Assembly (NCBI GenBank): GCA_902542325.1
Contig: CACBUE010000001.1
Span: 1-64,000, forward strand
Length of the DNA: 64,000 nucleotides
Source of the DNA: an uncultured SAR86 cluster bacterium
Lineage (GTDB): Bacteria; Pseudomonadota; Gammaproteobacteria; Magnimaribacterales; Magnimaribacteraceae
Direction: 5' to 3'
Below are positions 43,111 through 55,989 of the stretch, piece by piece. The notes beneath the pieces are model-generated. The model worked only from the letters and a program-made list of their open reading frames with translations, was not told the origin of the DNA and made no database searches. Each line of letters starts with the position of its first letter. Position 1 is the first letter of the stretch. Made by a program: the position numbers and the translations under genes.

Positions 43111-43500
43111 ATGGCACTAAGTAAAGAAGAAATATTGGACGCTATAGCAGAAATGAGCGTCATAGACATTGTTGATCTAATAGAAGCAATGGAAGAGAAA
43201 TTTGGAGTATCTGCTGCAGCTCCCGTAGCAGCCGCAGCTCCAGCAGCAGCTGGTGGTGGTGATGCAGGTGGAGAAGCGGAAGCAGATGATGCTCCTGTTG
43301 ATATTCACCTATCAGAAGTAGGTGATAAGAAAGTAGATGTTATTAAAGCAGTGAGAGCAATTACTGGTTTAGGCCTCAAAGATGCAAAAGCTATGGTCGA
43401 TGAAGCTCCTTCAGTTATAAAAGAAGGCGTAAATAAAGCTGAAGCCGATGAGCATGCAAAGGCCTTACAAGATGCTGGTGCAACTGTTGAATTAAAATAA
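43111..43500 (+). CDS. rplL: 50S ribosomal protein L7/L12
   Basis: Multicopy stalk protein that recruits translation factors. 129 residues: N-terminal dimer domain, an Ala/Gly-rich hinge (about 34-56) longer than in E. coli, and the C-terminal factor-binding domain with [24 protein letters not shown] ribosome site precedes the start. 41 nt to rpoB with no evident terminator or attenuator. Confidence 0.99.
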   Translation: MALSKEEILDAIAEMSVIDIVDLIEAMEEKFGVSAAAPVAAAAPAAAGGGDAGGEAEADDAPVDIHLSEVGDKKVDVIKAVRAITGLGLKDAKAMVDEAPSVIKEGVNKAEADEHAKALQDAGATVELK

Positions 43501-43541
43501 CAAATTTTCTATAAATATAAATAAATTAAAAAGAGGTCTTT

Positions 43542-46500
43542 ATGAGTTTTTCATATACTGAGAAAAAAAGAGTTAGAAGGAGTTTTGAAAAAATCTCCAG
43601 CGTTATGGAGCTTCCAAATCTTCTTGCAACTCAAATCCAGTCTTATGACGCTTTTTTACAAAGATACGTTGATAGTGAAAAAAGATTGAATGCTGGTCTG
43701 GAACAAGTCCTAAATTCAATCTTTCCTATTGAGAGCCATAATGGGTTCGCTAGGATGGAGTACTCTGGCTACACTTTAGGCGTACCTATTTTTAACGAAA
43801 GAGAGTGCAAGCTTAAAGGTATAACCTACGAAATATCTTTGCATATTAATTGTGATCTCTTTTTTATAGATAAAGACTCAGGCAAGCTTAAGGAAGGAAA
43901 GTCTCAAAGTGTTTATATGGGCACTGTTCCTCTTATGACCGATCATGGAACTTTTATAATCAACGGAACAGAAAGAGTTGTTGTTTCTCAGCTACACAGA
44001 TCTCCTGGATTATTTTTTGATCACGATAAAGGAAAAGGTCACTCTTCTGGAAAAGTCTTGTACGGTGCGAGAGTTATACCTTACAGAGGTTCATGGTTAG
44101 ACTTTGAATTTGATGCAAAAGATTTAGTTTATGTTCGAATAGACAGAAGAAGAAAGCTATTAGCTACCATCCTTTTAAAAGCTCTCAAACTAACTAATCA
44201 AGAAATCCTTGAAAGATTTTATGAGACGGAAATTTACAAAAATAAAAAGAATGATATTTTCCAATTACAGGTCATACCTAGAAGACTTATGGGAAGAGTT
44301 TCGCCCGTAGAAATCGAGTTGAAGGGTGAAGTAATCGTCAAAAAGGGAGATAGGATTAGTGCTAGGCATATAAGAAAAATCGAAAGTGCAAAAATAAAAT
44401 CGCTTGATATGCCCAAAGAGGCAATGTTTGGTCAAGTTATAGCTAAAGATATTTTGGATAAGTCCACAGGTGAAATCATCATTGAAGCTAATACGATTAT
44501 TGATGAAGATACTATGCCTGTTCTTGATGAATTAAATTTGTCAGAACTCGAGACACTTTATATTAATGATATTGAATCAGGACCCTATATTGCTGATACC
44601 CTAAGAGCGGATTCAACTACCAACGAAATCGAAGCTTTAGTGGAAATTTATAGGATGATGAGACCAGGAGAGCCACCAACTAAAGAAGCTGCTACTACCT
44701 TATTTAATAACTTGTTTTTTAATGCCGAAAGATATGATCTATCTGCTGTTGGAAGAATGAAATTTAATAAAAGGTTAGGAATTGAAGATCTTGAAGGGAG
44801 TAGTATTTTAAGTGATGACGATATTTTGAATACTTTAAAGACATTGGTATCTATCAGAAATGGACAAGGCAATGTTGATGATATTGATCACCTCGGAAAT
44901 AGAAGAATTAGGTCAGTAGGTGAAATGGTTTCTAACCAGTACAGAATAGGACTTGTGAGAGTTGAAAGAGCTGTGCGAGAAAGATTAGCAACCGCTGAAG
45001 CTGATGATTTAGGGCCACAAGATTTAATTAATGCGAAGCCTGTTTCTGCAGCAGTCAAAGAGTTTTTTGGATCAAGTCAATTATCCCAATTTATGGATCA
45101 AAATAACCCTTTATCTGAAGTAACTCACAAAAGAAGGGTTTCTGCATTAGGTCCAGGAGGACTCACGCGAGAAAGAGCAGGATTCGAAGTAAGAGATGTT
45201 CATCCAACTCATTATGGTAGGGTTTGCCCTATAGAGACGCCTGAAGGTCCTAATATAGGTTTGATAAATTCCTTAGCTGCTTACGCAAGAACTAATGAGT
45301 ATGGGTTCTTAGAAAGCCCATTTAGAAAGGCTGAGAATGGAAAAGTTGTTGATAGTTTCCATTATCTTTCAGCGATAGAGGAAGGAGATTACGTAATAGC
45401 ACAAGCAAGCGCTTTATTGGATTCTTCCAATAATTTTACAGAAGAATTGGTGCCCGTAAGATATAAAAACGAATTCTCTTTTATGCCTCCTGAACGAGTG
45501 GACTTCATGGATGTATCTCCTCAGCAGGCCTTCTCAGTTGCTGCTTCTCTTATCCCCTTTTTAGAGCACGATGATGCAAATAGGGCATTAATGGGTTCTA
45601 ACATGATGAGACAGGCAGTACCTACTTTACAAGCCGAAAAGCCTCTTGTTGGTACGGGCGTTGAAAGACTCGTTGCTAGAGATTCAGGTTCATGTGTCAC
45701 AGCCTCAAGAGGAGGTACGATAGAAAGTATAGATGCAAGTAGAATAGTAGTAAGAGTCAATGAAAAAGAAATCCAAGCCGGTGATTCAGGAGTTGATATA
45801 TATAACTTAATCAAATATACACGTTCTAATCAAAATACTTGTATAAATCAGAGGCCGATTGTCTCTTTGGGAGATAAAATCGATAAGAATGATATTTTGG
45901 CTGATGGCCCTTCAATTGATCTGGGTGAATTATCACTAGGTCAGAATGTAAGAATTGCTTTTATGCCATGGCATGGTTATAACTTTGAGGACTCAATTCT
46001 TATTTCAGACAAGCTTGTCAGAGACGATAAATTTACAAGCATACATATACAAGAATTAACTTGTGTGGCTAGAGATACCAAATTAGGGCCGGAAGAAATC
46101 TCAGCTGATATACCTAATGTTGGAGATAGCGCTCTTTCAAAGTTAGATGAATTTGGAATTGTACATATTGGAGCCGAGGTTAAGTCAGGTGATATTTTAG
46201 TCGGTAAAGTAACACCAAAAGGTGAAACACAATTAAGCCCAGAAGAAAAACTGCTAAGAGCAATTTTTGGTGAGAAAGCTTCAGACGTAAAGGATAGTTC
46301 CTTGAGAGTTTCCTCAGGCGCTGATGGTACGGTTATAGATGTTCATGTATTTACAAGGGATGGAATAGAAAAAGACGGCCGTGCAGAATCAATAGAAGAA
46401 TCACAATTAGCTGAAATTCAAAAAGATATAGACGATGAGTTAAAAATTCTTGAACAAGCCGCTCTCTCTCGTCTGGAGTCTATTTTAGTTGGAAAAAAAG

Positions 46501-47606
46501 TTGCATCAGGCAAAGGATTAAAAAAAGGTTCAACTATTAAAACTTCTGATTTAGAAGAAATTCCTGAAGATGATTGGTTCAAGGTTAGACTTGATAATGA
46601 AAATACAAATAAACAAATCGAAAATATTGCTAAGAGTTTAAAGGAATATAAAGAAGATTTGGACATAGCATTTGGAAAAAGAAAATCCAAAGTCACAGAT
46701 GGCGATGATTTAGCACCTGGGGTTCTCAAAATAGTTAAAGTTTATTTAGCAATCAAGAGAAGAATTCAGCCTGGAGACAAGCTTGCAGGAAGACACGGAA
46801 ACAAAGGTGTCATTTCTGTAATTATGCCTGAGGAAGATATGCCGTTTGATGAAAATGGACAGCCAGTAGATATTGTTCTCAATCCATTAGGAGTCCCATC
46901 TAGAATGAATGTAGGTCAAGTCTTGGAAACTCACCTGGGATGGGCCGCAAAAGAGCTAGGAACAAAGATTGGAGAGATGATCGATTCCGAAGTGAAAGCT
47001 AATGAGATTAGAGGACTTCTTTCAGAAATTTATGAAAAAGATGGATCTCAAGATCTCAGTTCTTTAAAAGAAAAAGAAATATTAGAGTTAGCAGAAAACC
47101 TCAGAGAGGGTGTACCAATGGCTACACCAGTATTTGATGGGGCTAAAGAATCTGAAGTTAAATCTATGCTCGAGCTTGCCGGCTTACCTTCTAGTGGACA
47201 AACACAACTATATGACGGAAGAACTGGTGAGAAGTTTGATAGAAAAACTACGGTAGGTTACATGTACATCCTTAAATTAAATCATTTAATTGAAGACAAA
47301 ATGCATGCTCGATCTACAGGTAGTTACAGCCTTGTTACTCAGCAACCTCTTGGAGGAAAGGCTCAGTTTGGTGGGCAGAGGTTTGGTGAAATGGAAGTTT
47401 GGGCTCTCGAGGCTTACGGAGCTGCTCATACGCTACAAGAAATGTTAACTGTTAAGTCAGATGATGTTGCGGGTAGAACTAAAGTTTATAAAAACTTAGT
47501 TGACGGAAATTTTGAAATGGAAACAGGTGTTCCTGAATCATTTAATGTTCTTACTAAAGAGATTAGATCTTTAGGAATTGATATTGATTTAGAACAGATT
47601 GACTAG
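43542..47606 (+). CDS. rpoB: RNA polymerase beta subunit
   Basis: 1354 residues (E. coli 1342). The rifampicin pocket is wild type in sequence: [18 protein letters not shown] with Asp519, His529 and Ser534 matching E. coli D516, H526 and S531. The C-terminal [13 protein letters not shown] and [11 protein letters not shown] segments contact the active site and beta-prime. Follows rplL in the standard operon; 9 nt before rpoC. Confidence 0.99.
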   Translation: MSFSYTEKKRVRRSFEKISSVMELPNLLATQIQSYDAFLQRYVDSEKRLNAGLEQVLNSIFPIESHNGFARMEYSGYTLGVPIFNERECKLKGITYEISLHINCDLFFIDKDSGKLKEGKSQSVYMGTVPLMTDHGTFIINGTERVVVSQLHRSPGLFFDHDKGKGHSSGKVLYGARVIPYRGSWLDFEFDAKDLVYVRIDRRRKLLATILLKALKLTNQEILERFYETEIYKNKKNDIFQLQVIPRRLMGRVSPVEIELKGEVIVKKGDRISARHIRKIESAKIKSLDMPKEAMFGQVIAKDILDKSTGEIIIEANTIIDEDTMPVLDELNLSELETLYINDIESGPYIADTLRADSTTNEIEALVEIYRMMRPGEPPTKEAATTLFNNLFFNAERYDLSAVGRMKFNKRLGIEDLEGSSILSDDDILNTLKTLVSIRNGQGNVDDIDHLGNRRIRSVGEMVSNQYRIGLVRVERAVRERLATAEADDLGPQDLINAKPVSAAVKEFFGSSQLSQFMDQNNPLSEVTHKRRVSALGPGGLTRERAGFEVRDVHPTHYGRVCPIETPEGPNIGLINSLAAYARTNEYGFLESPFRKAENGKVVDSFHYLSAIEEGDYVIAQASALLDSSNNFTEELVPVRYKNEFSFMPPERVDFMDVSPQQAFSVAASLIPFLEHDDANRALMGSNMMRQAVPTLQAEKPLVGTGVERLVARDSGSCVTASRGGTIESIDASRIVVRVNEKEIQAGDSGVDIYNLIKYTRSNQNTCINQRPIVSLGDKIDKNDILADGPSIDLGELSLGQNVRIAFMPWHGYNFEDSILISDKLVRDDKFTSIHIQELTCVARDTKLGPEEISADIPNVGDSALSKLDEFGIVHIGAEVKSGDILVGKVTPKGETQLSPEEKLLRAIFGEKASDVKDSSLRVSSGADGTVIDVHVFTRDGIEKDGRAESIEESQLAEIQKDIDDELKILEQAALSRLESILVGKKVASGKGLKKGSTIKTSDLEEIPEDDWFKVRLDNENTNKQIENIAKSLKEYKEDLDIAFGKRKSKVTDGDDLAPGVLKIVKVYLAIKRRIQPGDKLAGRHGNKGVISVIMPEEDMPFDENGQPVDIVLNPLGVPSRMNVGQVLETHLGWAAKELGTKIGEMIDSEVKANEIRGLLSEIYEKDGSQDLSSLKEKEILELAENLREGVPMATPVFDGAKESEVKSMLELAGLPSSGQTQLYDGRTGEKFDRKTTVGYMYILKLNHLIEDKMHARSTGSYSLVTQQPLGGKAQFGGQRFGEMEVWALEAYGAAHTLQEMLTVKSDDVAGRTKVYKNLVDGNFEMETGVPESFNVLTKEIRSLGIDIDLEQID

Positions 47607-47615
47607 GAGAATAAT

Positions 47616-50600
47616 TTGAAAGATTTAGTAGATTTATTAAAAACACAAGGCCATGGAGTTGAATACAATTCAATAAGAGCTGGCTTGGCTTCACCTCAAC
47701 AAATCAGATCTTGGTCTTACGGAGAAGTCAAGAAGCCAGAAACCATCAATTATAGGACCTTTAAGCCTGAGAGGGATGGTCTATTCTGCGCCAAAATTTT
47801 TGGACCTATCAAAGATTATGAATGTATATGCGGTAAGTACAAAAGAATGAAGCACAGAGGAGTTGTGTGTGAGAAATGTGGTGTTGAGGTCACACTTTCA
47901 AAAGTAAGAAGAGAAAGAATGGGCCATATAGAATTAGCTGCACCCGTAGCTCATATATGGTTTTTAAAGTCACTACCTTCTAGGCTTGCCCTAGCATTAG
48001 ACTTAACACTGAAAGACTTAGAGAGAGTTTTATACTTTGAATCATTCATAGTCACTGAACCAGGGATGACAGACTTAGAAGTAGGTCAGCTTCTTACAGA
48101 TGAAGAATACTACGAAGCTTTAGAGACTTGGGGTGATGAGTTTGAAGCAGGAATGGGTGCGGAATCTATACAAACTTTATTAAAAGAATTAGATCTAGAG
48201 GCTGCTATTAAAGATATCCAAGAGGAAATGCCTTTAACTAAGTCTGAAGCTAAGCTAAAGAAGTATGCCAAGAGATTAAAATTACTTAAATCATTCAATG
48301 AATCAGGTAATAGACCAGAGTGGATGATTTTAGAAGTTCTTCCGATTTTGCCACCTGATTTGAGACCCCTAGTACCTTTAGAAGGGGGAAGATTTGCTAC
48401 ATCAGACTTAAATGATTTGTATAGAAGGGTAATAAACAGGAATAATCGTTTGAAGCGACTTCTTGATCTAAATGCTCCTGATATCATTACAAGAAATGAA
48501 AAAAGAATGTTGCAGGAATCAGTCGACGCACTATTGGATAACGGAAGAAGAGGAAGAGCAGTAACTGGTTCCAATAAAAGACCTTTAAAATCTCTTGCAG
48601 ATATGATCAAAGGTAAACAAGGAAGGTTCAGACAAAACCTTCTTGGCAAGAGGGTAGATTATTCAGGACGTTCAGTAATAGTAGTAGGTCCTACTCTTAA
48701 ATTACATCAATGTGGGTTGCCTAAGAAAATGGCTCTTGAGCTTTTCAAGCCATTTGTTTTTGGGAAACTTCAACAATTAGAACTAGCTAATACAATTAAA
48801 CTTGCTAAACGTATGGTGGATAGAGAGGAACCTGAAGTTTGGGATATTTTAGACGAAGTTATTAGAGAACATCCTGTCATGCTAAATCGTGCACCAACTT
48901 TGCATAGATTAGGTATCCAAGCCTTTGAACCAGTTCTAGTAGAAGGTAAAGCCATTCAACTTCACCCATTAGTTTGTAAGGCATACAACGCAGACTTTGA
49001 TGGAGACCAAATGGCTGTGCATGTTCCCTTAACTTTAGAGGCACAGCTTGAATGTCGAGCTTTGATGATGGCTACAAATAATATACTCTCACCGTCAAAC
49101 GGAAAACCTATCATCGACCCTTCACAAGATGTAGTTCTAGGTCTCTACTATATGTCTAGAGAAAAGATCAATGACCTAGGTGAGGGAAGAATTATGTCTT
49201 CACCCGATGAAGTTAATAGAGCTTATTATTCTGGAACTGTTGGCCTTCAGGCTAAGATCAAGGTTAGATTAAAACCTAATAAATTAGATGATGAGCCTTC
49301 TAAGATAGTAGAAACAACAACTGGAAGAACTCTTCTCTATGAACTTCTACCTGAAGGAATGTCCTTTGATCTTGTAAACAGAACATTGGATAGCAAGCAG
49401 ATTTCTTCATTAATCGATTTTGTATATAGAAAAGCTGGGCTAAAAAGTACAGTTATATTCGCCGATAGACTGATGTATATGGGCTATGAATTCTCTACAA
49501 AATCAGGTTCTTCTATTGGAATAGATGATTTCGTTATTCCTGATGACAAACAAAAAATAGTTAGTGAGGCCGAACAGGAAGTTAAAGACATTGAGTCGCA
49601 GTTTGCATCGGGACTTGTCACAAAAGGCGAAAAATATAATAAAGCAATTGATATATGGACAAGGGCAAATGAAATGATTGCTAAGTCTATGATGGACAAT
49701 ATTTCTCAAGAGGAAGTTGAAGATTCAGAAGGTAAGAAAATTCTTTCTGATTCATTTAACTCAGTATATATGTATGCAGATTCTGGTTCTAGAGGATCAC
49801 CAGCGCAAATAAGACAATTAGCTGGTATGAGAGGTTTACTTGCTAAACCGGATGGATCGATAATTGAGACTCCCGTGACCTCTAACTTCAGAGAAGGCCT
49901 AACTGCTCAAGAATATTTTATTTCAACCCATGGTGCTAGAAAAGGTCTTGCTGATACGGCTCTTAAAACAGCTAACTCTGGATACTTAACCAGACGTTTA
50001 GTTGATGTAGCTCAAGATATGGTCGTGAGTGAAGAAGACTGCGGGACTGAGAATGGTATCTTAATGAGACCTATAATTGACGGAGGTCAAGTTCTTGTGC
50101 CTCTTGGGGACAGAGTTCTAGGAAGAACTGTTGCCGTTGATGTCATGTCACAAGATGGTAAAGACGTTCTTTTAAAGAAAGGAACTTTAATTGATGAAGA
50201 TATCGTTGATAGTTTAGATGAAAAAAATATCTACGAGATTAAGGTAAGGTCTGCTATTCATTGTGAAACAATTCATGGTATATGTGCAAAATGTTACGGA
50301 CGAGATCTCGGAAGAGGTCACAAAGTTGATATTGGCGAGTCAGTTGGAATTGTTGCAGCGCAATCAATTGGAGAGCCAGGCACTCAGCTTACCATGAGAA
50401 CATTTCATATAGGAGGAGCTGCCTCCGGAACTTCAGCTGAAGACAACATTGAAACTAATTTTCCTGGAAAAGTCGTGTACAGCACTAGAACTGTCAAGAA
50501 GAAGGATGGTACTTTCATTACTCTAGCTCAGTCTTCCCAAATAAATGTTATTGATGACAGAGGAATGGTAGTGGAAAGTCATAAAGTCCCCTATGGTACA

Positions 50601-51779
50601 GTTCTTAATTACTCCTCTGACAGTAAAGTCGAGGCTGGGGATGTACTAGCTAAATGGGATCCGCTTACAAGACCTGTTGTTGCAGAAGTTGCTGGTAAGG
50701 CAAAATTTGTCGATATTGAAGATGGAATAACTGCTAGAGTTAAACAAGATGATGTAACTGGATTGAGTAATATTGAAATTATAGATGTTACCGAAAGACC
50801 TAAAGGAGAAGCTCAGGATAAACGTCCTGCTATTCATATAGTTGACGGTAGAGGTAAAGAAAAGACTCTACCTGATTCTGAAGCTCCTGCTGTTTATAAC
50901 CTACCTGGTAATGCATTTCTACAGCTTACAGATGGTCAAGATATTGAAGTTGGAGGAGTAATAGCAAGAATATCTCAGGCATCCACTAAAACAAAAGATA
51001 TTACAGGTGGTCTTCCTAGAGTTGCTGATCTATTTGAAGCTAGAAAGCCTAAAGAGCAAGCAATTTTAGCTCAAGAGTCTGGAATCGTATCGTGGGGTAA
51101 ACCAACCAAGGGTAAAGAGAGATTAATCATTACTGATGAAGATGGAAACGAAAATGCTACTCTTATACCTAAAACGAGGCATATAAATGTCTTTGAAGGT
51201 GAAAGGGTTGAAAAAGGAGATATAGTTTCTGATGGAGCAATGAGTCCACATGATATTCTAGCCTTAAGAGGACTTGAAGAACTCACAGAATACATAGTAG
51301 ATGGCATTCAAGAAGTTTATAGGCTTCAAGGTGTCAGTATCAATGATAAACATATTGAGGTGATATTAAATCAAATGCTCAGAAAAGTTGTGATAACAGA
51401 TCCTGGCGACTCTGAATTAATCCTAGGAGAGCAAGCAGAATTTTCTAAAGTAAGTGAAATCAACCTATCGTTGCGAGAAGCAAAAAAAGCTGAAATAAAA
51501 TTTGAGAGAATCCTTCTTGGAATTACAAAAGCTTCACTTGCTACTGAATCATTTATTTCTGCTGCCTCTTTCCAAGAGACAACAAGAGTGCTTACAGAAG
51601 CAGCCACTACAGGAAGAGTGGATCATTTAAGAGGCTTAAAAGAGAATGTTGTAGTAGGAAGATTAATTCCTGCTGGTTCTGGTCTAGCAAAACTGAACTC
51701 TGAAGTTGAAAATGTTGAAGAAGAATTCGAGATAGATCTTGAAAAAGCACTAAGCGATGCGCTTAACGAAGCTGAGTAA
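47616..51779 (+). CDS. rpoC: RNA polymerase beta-prime subunit
   Basis: 1387 residues (E. coli 1407). The catalytic magnesium loop NADFDGD is at 458-464, the zipper zinc finger has CICGKY...CEKCG near the N-terminus, and the second zinc site is [16 protein letters not shown]. The start is TTG at 47616 with an AGGAG ribosome site at 47605-47609; no ATG gives the conserved N-terminus. Followed by a promoter for the str operon. Confidence 0.99.
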   Translation: MKDLVDLLKTQGHGVEYNSIRAGLASPQQIRSWSYGEVKKPETINYRTFKPERDGLFCAKIFGPIKDYECICGKYKRMKHRGVVCEKCGVEVTLSKVRRERMGHIELAAPVAHIWFLKSLPSRLALALDLTLKDLERVLYFESFIVTEPGMTDLEVGQLLTDEEYYEALETWGDEFEAGMGAESIQTLLKELDLEAAIKDIQEEMPLTKSEAKLKKYAKRLKLLKSFNESGNRPEWMILEVLPILPPDLRPLVPLEGGRFATSDLNDLYRRVINRNNRLKRLLDLNAPDIITRNEKRMLQESVDALLDNGRRGRAVTGSNKRPLKSLADMIKGKQGRFRQNLLGKRVDYSGRSVIVVGPTLKLHQCGLPKKMALELFKPFVFGKLQQLELANTIKLAKRMVDREEPEVWDILDEVIREHPVMLNRAPTLHRLGIQAFEPVLVEGKAIQLHPLVCKAYNADFDGDQMAVHVPLTLEAQLECRALMMATNNILSPSNGKPIIDPSQDVVLGLYYMSREKINDLGEGRIMSSPDEVNRAYYSGTVGLQAKIKVRLKPNKLDDEPSKIVETTTGRTLLYELLPEGMSFDLVNRTLDSKQISSLIDFVYRKAGLKSTVIFADRLMYMGYEFSTKSGSSIGIDDFVIPDDKQKIVSEAEQEVKDIESQFASGLVTKGEKYNKAIDIWTRANEMIAKSMMDNISQEEVEDSEGKKILSDSFNSVYMYADSGSRGSPAQIRQLAGMRGLLAKPDGSIIETPVTSNFREGLTAQEYFISTHGARKGLADTALKTANSGYLTRRLVDVAQDMVVSEEDCGTENGILMRPIIDGGQVLVPLGDRVLGRTVAVDVMSQDGKDVLLKKGTLIDEDIVDSLDEKNIYEIKVRSAIHCETIHGICAKCYGRDLGRGHKVDIGESVGIVAAQSIGEPGTQLTMRTFHIGGAASGTSAEDNIETNFPGKVVYSTRTVKKKDGTFITLAQSSQINVIDDRGMVVESHKVPYGTVLNYSSDSKVEAGDVLAKWDPLTRPVVAEVAGKAKFVDIEDGITARVKQDDVTGLSNIEIIDVTERPKGEAQDKRPAIHIVDGRGKEKTLPDSEAPAVYNLPGNAFLQLTDGQDIEVGGVIARISQASTKTKDITGGLPRVADLFEARKPKEQAILAQESGIVSWGKPTKGKERLIITDEDGNENATLIPKTRHINVFEGERVEKGDIVSDGAMSPHDILALRGLEELTEYIVDGIQEVYRLQGVSINDKHIEVILNQMLRKVVITDPGDSELILGEQAEFSKVSEINLSLREAKKAEIKFERILLGITKASLATESFISAASFQETTRVLTEAATTGRVDHLRGLKENVVVGRLIPAGSGLAKLNSEVENVEEEFEIDLEKALSDALNEAE

Positions 51780-51783
51780 TACG

Positions 51784-51812
51784 TTGACGTGGAACATGCC
51801 TCTCTTTACAAT
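51784..51812 (+). promoter_or_regulatory. str operon promoter
   Basis: TTGACG (51784-51789, 5 of 6), 17-nt spacer, TACAAT (51807-51812, 5 of 6), 24 nt before rpsL. The short leader leaves little room for a regulatory RNA. It gives rpsL-rpsG-fusA a transcription start separate from rpoBC. Confidence 0.75.
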
Positions 51813-51835
51813 TCTCGACCTTTAAAAAAATAATT

Positions 51836-52207
51836 ATGGCAACAGTTAATCAATTAGTTAGAAAACCTCGTAAGAGAAAAGTCTCTAAAACAGATGTACC
51901 TGCATTGAAAGGTTCTCCTCAAAGGAGAGGTGTCTGCACCAGGGTTTATACAACAACTCCTAAAAAACCTAATTCTGCTTTAAGAAAGGTTTGCAAAGTA
52001 AGGTTAACTTCAGGTTTTGAAGTGATATCTTATATAGGTGGTGAAGGACATAACCTGCAAGAACACTCTGTTGTGCTTATTAGAGGAGGGAGGGTTAAAG
52101 ATCTTCCAGGAGTTCGTTACCACACAGTTAGAGGGACTTTAGATACTGCTGGCGTGGATGATAGAAAACAACGCCGTTCTAAGTATGGCGCAAAGAAACC
52201 TAAATAG
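51836..52207 (+). CDS. rpsL: 30S ribosomal protein S12
   Basis: Decoding-site protein. 123 residues with [13 protein letters not shown] and [13 protein letters not shown], where the lysines altered in streptomycin resistance (E. coli K43 and K88) are unchanged. First gene of the rpsL-rpsG-fusA unit; 2 nt before rpsG. Confidence 0.99.
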   Translation: MATVNQLVRKPRKRKVSKTDVPALKGSPQRRGVCTRVYTTTPKKPNSALRKVCKVRLTSGFEVISYIGGEGHNLQEHSVVLIRGGRVKDLPGVRYHTVRGTLDTAGVDDRKQRRSKYGAKKPK

Positions 52208-52209
52208 AT

Positions 52210-52680
52210 ATGTCTAGAAGAAAAGCAGCACCCAAAAGAAAAATTTTACCTGATCCCAAGTTCGGCAATCTAAAAGTTGCTAAGTTTATGAATCAAATCA
52301 TGACGGATGGAAAAAAGTCTGTTGCTGAAAAAATCATCTATGGGGCATTTGACGAGATATCCAAGAAATCGGACAAAGAACCCGTAGAAGTTTTTGAAAA
52401 AGCTTTAGAGGAAGTTGGTCCTATGGTTGAAGTAAAAGCGAGAAGAGTCGGTGGTGCTACTTACCAAATACCCATGGAAGTTCGACCTGCAAGAAGAAGC
52501 GCACTAGCTATGCGTTGGATAGCAACTTATGCGAGATCTAGATCAGAAAAGAATATGACACTTAGGCTAGCTAATGAGCTCTTAGATGCCTGCGAAGGAA
52601 GAGGGGAAGCAGTCAAGAAGAAAGAAGATACACATAGAATGGCAGAAGCAAATAGAGCTTTTTCCCATTTTAGATTTTAA
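52210..52680 (+). CDS. rpsG: 30S ribosomal protein S7
   Basis: Primary binder of the 16S 3' domain and exit-site protein; translational repressor of the str operon in E. coli. 156 residues, with [14 protein letters not shown]-like N-terminus (here [17 protein letters not shown]) and [16 protein letters not shown]. Spacing to rpsL is 2 nt. Confidence 0.99.
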   Translation: MSRRKAAPKRKILPDPKFGNLKVAKFMNQIMTDGKKSVAEKIIYGAFDEISKKSDKEPVEVFEKALEEVGPMVEVKARRVGGATYQIPMEVRPARRSALAMRWIATYARSRSEKNMTLRLANELLDACEGRGEAVKKKEDTHRMAEANRAFSHFRF

Positions 52681-52700
52681 TAATTACTTTTTAAAAAATT

Positions 52701-54809
52701 ATGGCCAGAACTACTCCGCTAGAACTGTATAGAAATATTGGTATTTGCGCGCACGTTGATGCAGGAAAAACTACTACAACTGAAAGAGTTCTCTTTTATA
52801 CAGGCATATCTCACAAAATAGGTGAAGTTCATGATGGCGCTGCCGTAATGGATTGGATGGAGCAAGAACAAGAGAGAGGTATTACTATCACGTCTGCTGC
52901 AACTACCTGTTTTTGGGAAGGCACAGCTAAACAATTTAAGCAGCATAGATTCAACATAATCGACACACCCGGTCACGTTGATTTTACTATCGAAGTCGAG
53001 CGTTCTCTCAGAGTTTTAGATGGAGCAGTTGTAGTTTTTTGTGGCAGCTCTGGGGTTGAGCCTCAATCTGAAACTGTTTGGAGACAAGCTAACAGATATG
53101 AGGTTCCAAGAATCGCATTCATCAATAAGATGGATAGAGCAGGAGCAGATTTTTTAAAAGTTATTGACCAAATGCAAACTAGGCTAGGGGCTAATGCTGT
53201 TCCTATTCAACTTGCTATAGGTGCTGAAGATGATTTTAAGGGTGTTGTCGACCTAATCAAAATGAAGGCTATTTACTGGAATGGAGATGACATGGGTACA
53301 ACCTTCACAGAGGAAGATATACCAGATGATCTCGAATCTCTAGCTGAAGAATGGCGTGAAAAGATGGTTGAGTCTGCAGCTGAAGCTAATGAAGAGCTTA
53401 TGGATAAGTATCTCGAAGAAGGAGATTTGTTACCGGAAGATATAAAAACTGGCCTGAGAATCAGAACTTTAGAAAATGAAATCGTACCTTGTCTATGTGG
53501 TTCTGCTTTTAAAAATAAAGGTGTTCAAACAATGCTTGATGCTGTGGTTGATTTTCTTCCAGCGCCAAATGAAGTAAAAGCTGTTACTGGTGTTTTAGAC
53601 AATGAGGAAGAAGGCAGCAGAGACTCTGATGATGAAGCTCCTTTTGCCGGTATAGCTTTCAAAATTGCTACCGATCCTTTTGTTGGTTCTCTTACTTTTG
53701 TTAGGGTCTACTCAGGTGTCTTAAATACTGGAGATTCAGTGTATCTTCCAATTAAGGGTAAGAAAGAGAGAATTGGTCGAATGCTTCAAATGCATTCAAA
53801 CAAAAGAGATGAAATCTCTGAAGCAAGAGCTGGAGATATCTGTGCAGTAATAGGTTTAAAAGAAGCAATTACGGGTGAAACTTTATGTGATGAAAAGAAT
53901 AAAATCACGCTTGAATCTATGAATTTTCCAGAACCCGTTATTTCTGTAGCAGTTGAACCTAAAACTAAAGAAGATCAAGAAAAAATGGGCGTTGCTTTAG
54001 GTAGATTAGCTCAAGAAGATCCATCTTTCAGACTTAGAACGGATGAAGAATCTGGACAAACAATCATGTCGGGAATGGGAGAACTTCACCTAGATGTTTT
54101 AGTGGATAGAATGAGAAGAGAATTTGGTGTCGAGGCAAATGTCGGAAAGCCTCAGGTGGCTTATAGAGAATCTATAAGGAAGTATGTAGAAGAAGAAGCT
54201 AAATTTGTCCGTCAATCAGGTGGAAGAGGACAATATGGCCACGTATACATTAAGATGGAGCCCTTAGAAGAACAAGATGATGATAAGGATGAAAACTATC
54301 AATTCGTAAATGAGATAGTTGGAGGAGCTATACCTCGGGAATTCATAGGAGCAGTTGATAAAGGTTGTCGCGAACAAATGGAAGCCGGTGTTATCGCCGG
54401 GTATCCTCTTGTGAAGGTAAAAGTAACATTATATGACGGTTCTTATCATGATGTTGATTCTAGTGAAGTCGCTTTTAAAGTAGCAGGTTCAATGGCTTTC
54501 AAAGGTGGCGCTCAAAAAGCAGATCCTGTATTGCTTGAACCTATTATGAGTATTGAAATAGTCACTCCCGAAGAGTATATGGGAGATGTAGTCGGTGACT
54601 TAAGCAGAAGAAGAGGAGTCGTTCATGGAATGGAGGAAGGACCTTCTGGAAAGATAGTTTCAGGGGAAGTTCCCCTTGCTGAAATGTTTGGATATGCAAC
54701 AGATATAAGGTCTGCATCTCAAGGCAGAGCAACCTTCACAATGGAACCTTTGAAGTATTCAGAAGTTCCATCAAATGTTGCTGAAGCGATAATAAGTAAA
54801 AACGATTAG
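52701..54809 (+). CDS. fusA: elongation factor G
   Basis: Translocation GTPase, 702 residues. GTP motifs [17 protein letters not shown] and NKMDRAGA, then domains II-V, with GRGQYGHV in domain IV. Runs as the third gene of the str operon. In many gammaproteobacteria tufA follows directly; here the next gene is rpsJ after 221 nt of regulatory DNA. Confidence 0.99.
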   Translation: MARTTPLELYRNIGICAHVDAGKTTTTERVLFYTGISHKIGEVHDGAAVMDWMEQEQERGITITSAATTCFWEGTAKQFKQHRFNIIDTPGHVDFTIEVERSLRVLDGAVVVFCGSSGVEPQSETVWRQANRYEVPRIAFINKMDRAGADFLKVIDQMQTRLGANAVPIQLAIGAEDDFKGVVDLIKMKAIYWNGDDMGTTFTEEDIPDDLESLAEEWREKMVESAAEANEELMDKYLEEGDLLPEDIKTGLRIRTLENEIVPCLCGSAFKNKGVQTMLDAVVDFLPAPNEVKAVTGVLDNEEEGSRDSDDEAPFAGIAFKIATDPFVGSLTFVRVYSGVLNTGDSVYLPIKGKKERIGRMLQMHSNKRDEISEARAGDICAVIGLKEAITGETLCDEKNKITLESMNFPEPVISVAVEPKTKEDQEKMGVALGRLAQEDPSFRLRTDEESGQTIMSGMGELHLDVLVDRMRREFGVEANVGKPQVAYRESIRKYVEEEAKFVRQSGGRGQYGHVYIKMEPLEEQDDDKDENYQFVNEIVGGAIPREFIGAVDKGCREQMEAGVIAGYPLVKVKVTLYDGSYHDVDSSEVAFKVAGSMAFKGGAQKADPVLLEPIMSIEIVTPEEYMGDVVGDLSRRRGVVHGMEEGPSGKIVSGEVPLAEMFGYATDIRSASQGRATFTMEPLKYSEVPSNVAEAIISKND

Positions 54810-54832
54810 TATTTCTTGTTATAAAGTTAGTT

Positions 54833-54857
54833 AAAACCCCTTTTAATATAGGTTTTT
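54833..54857 (+). terminator. possible terminator after fusA
   Basis: AAAACC (54833-54838) pairs with GGTTTT (54851-54856), loop of 12, followed by more T residues, 23 nt after the fusA stop. The stem is short, so termination may be partial. Confidence 0.42.
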
Positions 54858-54870
54858 TCTACTTTTTTAG

Positions 54871-54899
54871 TTGACACAAAGGGGTCACAAAACTAGAAT
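54871..54899 (+). promoter_or_regulatory. S10 operon promoter
   Basis: TTGACA (54871-54876, perfect), 17-nt spacer, TAGAAT (54894-54899, 5 of 6), followed by CACCGCTCG near the start. It is the strongest promoter-like sequence in the window and would drive rpsJ and the downstream ribosomal genes. Confidence 0.85.
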
Positions 54900-54907
54900 C
54901 ACCGCTC

Positions 54908-55030
54908 GTTTAGTTGGAGGGGCCTTACTCTCGGAATGTTCTGGGGTTAAGGCGAATTAATTTAATAAATCAACCTACACTGTAGGGGGGTTTTTTTACG
55001 CTCTGTATTTTAGGGCTTGAAAGGAAAAAC
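54908..55030 (+). promoter_or_regulatory. S10 leader with attenuator-like hairpin
   Basis: The roughly 120-nt untranslated leader has a long hairpin closed by GCCTTA (54922-54927) and TAAGGC (54948-54953), then CCTAC/GTAGG (54974-54986) running into GGGG and seven T residues (54991-54997), a terminator shape upstream of rpsJ. In E. coli free L4 binds the S10 leader to cause attenuation and block translation. The resemblance is structural; the specific L4 site is not verified. Confidence 0.65.
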
Positions 55031-55351
55031 ATGCAAAATCAAAGCATTAGAATTAGGCTAAAAGCTTTTGACCATAAGCTTATTGACCGTTCTGCTAAAG
55101 AGATAGTGGAAACGGTTAAACGTACTGGAGCAAAGGTCAAAGGTCCTATACCAATGCCAGTAAAGAAACATAAGACTACCATCCTAATATCTCCTCACAA
55201 AGACAAAGACGCAAGAGACCAGTACGAAATCAGAACTCACAAAAGAACGCTAGATATCCTAGAACCCTCAGAAAAAACACTAGATGCTTTAACAAAATTA
55301 GAACTATCTGCTGGAGTGGTTGTGCAAATTAGTTTAGACGAGAACAAATAA
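55031..55351 (+). CDS. rpsJ: 30S ribosomal protein S10 / NusE
   Basis: Small-subunit protein that also partners NusB in antitermination and links NusG to the ribosome. 106 residues, with [23 protein letters not shown] and [22 protein letters not shown]. Preceded by AAGGAAAAAC ribosome site. First gene of the S10 operon; 1 nt before rplC. Confidence 0.99.
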   Translation: MQNQSIRIRLKAFDHKLIDRSAKEIVETVKRTGAKVKGPIPMPVKKHKTTILISPHKDKDARDQYEIRTHKRTLDILEPSEKTLDALTKLELSAGVVVQISLDENK

Positions 55352-55352
55352 A

Positions 55353-55988
55353 ATGAGCATAGGATTGATAGGAAAAAAACAAGGCATGACGAGGCTTTTT
55401 ACACCTGAAGGTGATGCTTTCGCAGTTAGTGTTGTAAGTGTCAATCCAAATATTATCACTCAAATAAAGTCTGAAGAAGTTGATGGTTATTCTTCTATAC
55501 AAGTGACAACAGGTCAAAAGAAAGACAAACATCTTTCTAAACCTCTATCGGGTCATTACAAAAAGGGATCAGTAAATCCTGGAGATGGACTTTGGGAATT
55601 TAGAGTAAATGTTGAAGATCTCGAGGACTTAAAAATTGGAAGTCAGTTGAATATTGATATGTTTGAAGAAGGCCAAAAGATAGATGTTCAGGGCAAGTCT
55701 AAAGGAAAAGGTTTTGCTGGAACTGTTAAAAGATGGAATTTCAAAATGCAAGATGCCACTCACGGAAATTCAATTTCTCATAGGGCACCTGGTTCAATAG
55801 GACAGTGTCAAACTCCAGGTAAAGTCTGGAAAGGAAAGAAAATGTCAGGCCACATGGGTGATGAGAAAAAGACAATACAAAATCTAAAAATTGCTTCTGT
55901 CGATACGGATAACAACTTATTACTTATCAAAGGAGCTATACCAGGTCCCACAGGTTCTAATGTAATCCTTAAACCTGCAGTAAAATAA
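55353..55988 (+). CDS. rplC: 50S ribosomal protein L3
   Basis: Early-assembly protein reaching the peptidyl-transferase centre. 211 residues; the loop [17 protein letters not shown] and the tip segment [15 protein letters not shown], with the Gln that is methylated by PrmB in E. coli, are present. 1 nt before rplD. Confidence 0.99.
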   Translation: MSIGLIGKKQGMTRLFTPEGDAFAVSVVSVNPNIITQIKSEEVDGYSSIQVTTGQKKDKHLSKPLSGHYKKGSVNPGDGLWEFRVNVEDLEDLKIGSQLNIDMFEEGQKIDVQGKSKGKGFAGTVKRWNFKMQDATHGNSISHRAPGSIGQCQTPGKVWKGKKMSGHMGDEKKTIQNLKIASVDTDNNLLLIKGAIPGPTGSNVILKPAVK

Positions 55989-55989
55989 T

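Noticed and set aside
48110-48649. 179-residue minus-strand open frame inside rpoC
   Set aside because: Antisense to a conserved part of rpoC; Ser/Leu-rich translation without recognisable domain, a by-product of plus-strand codon use.
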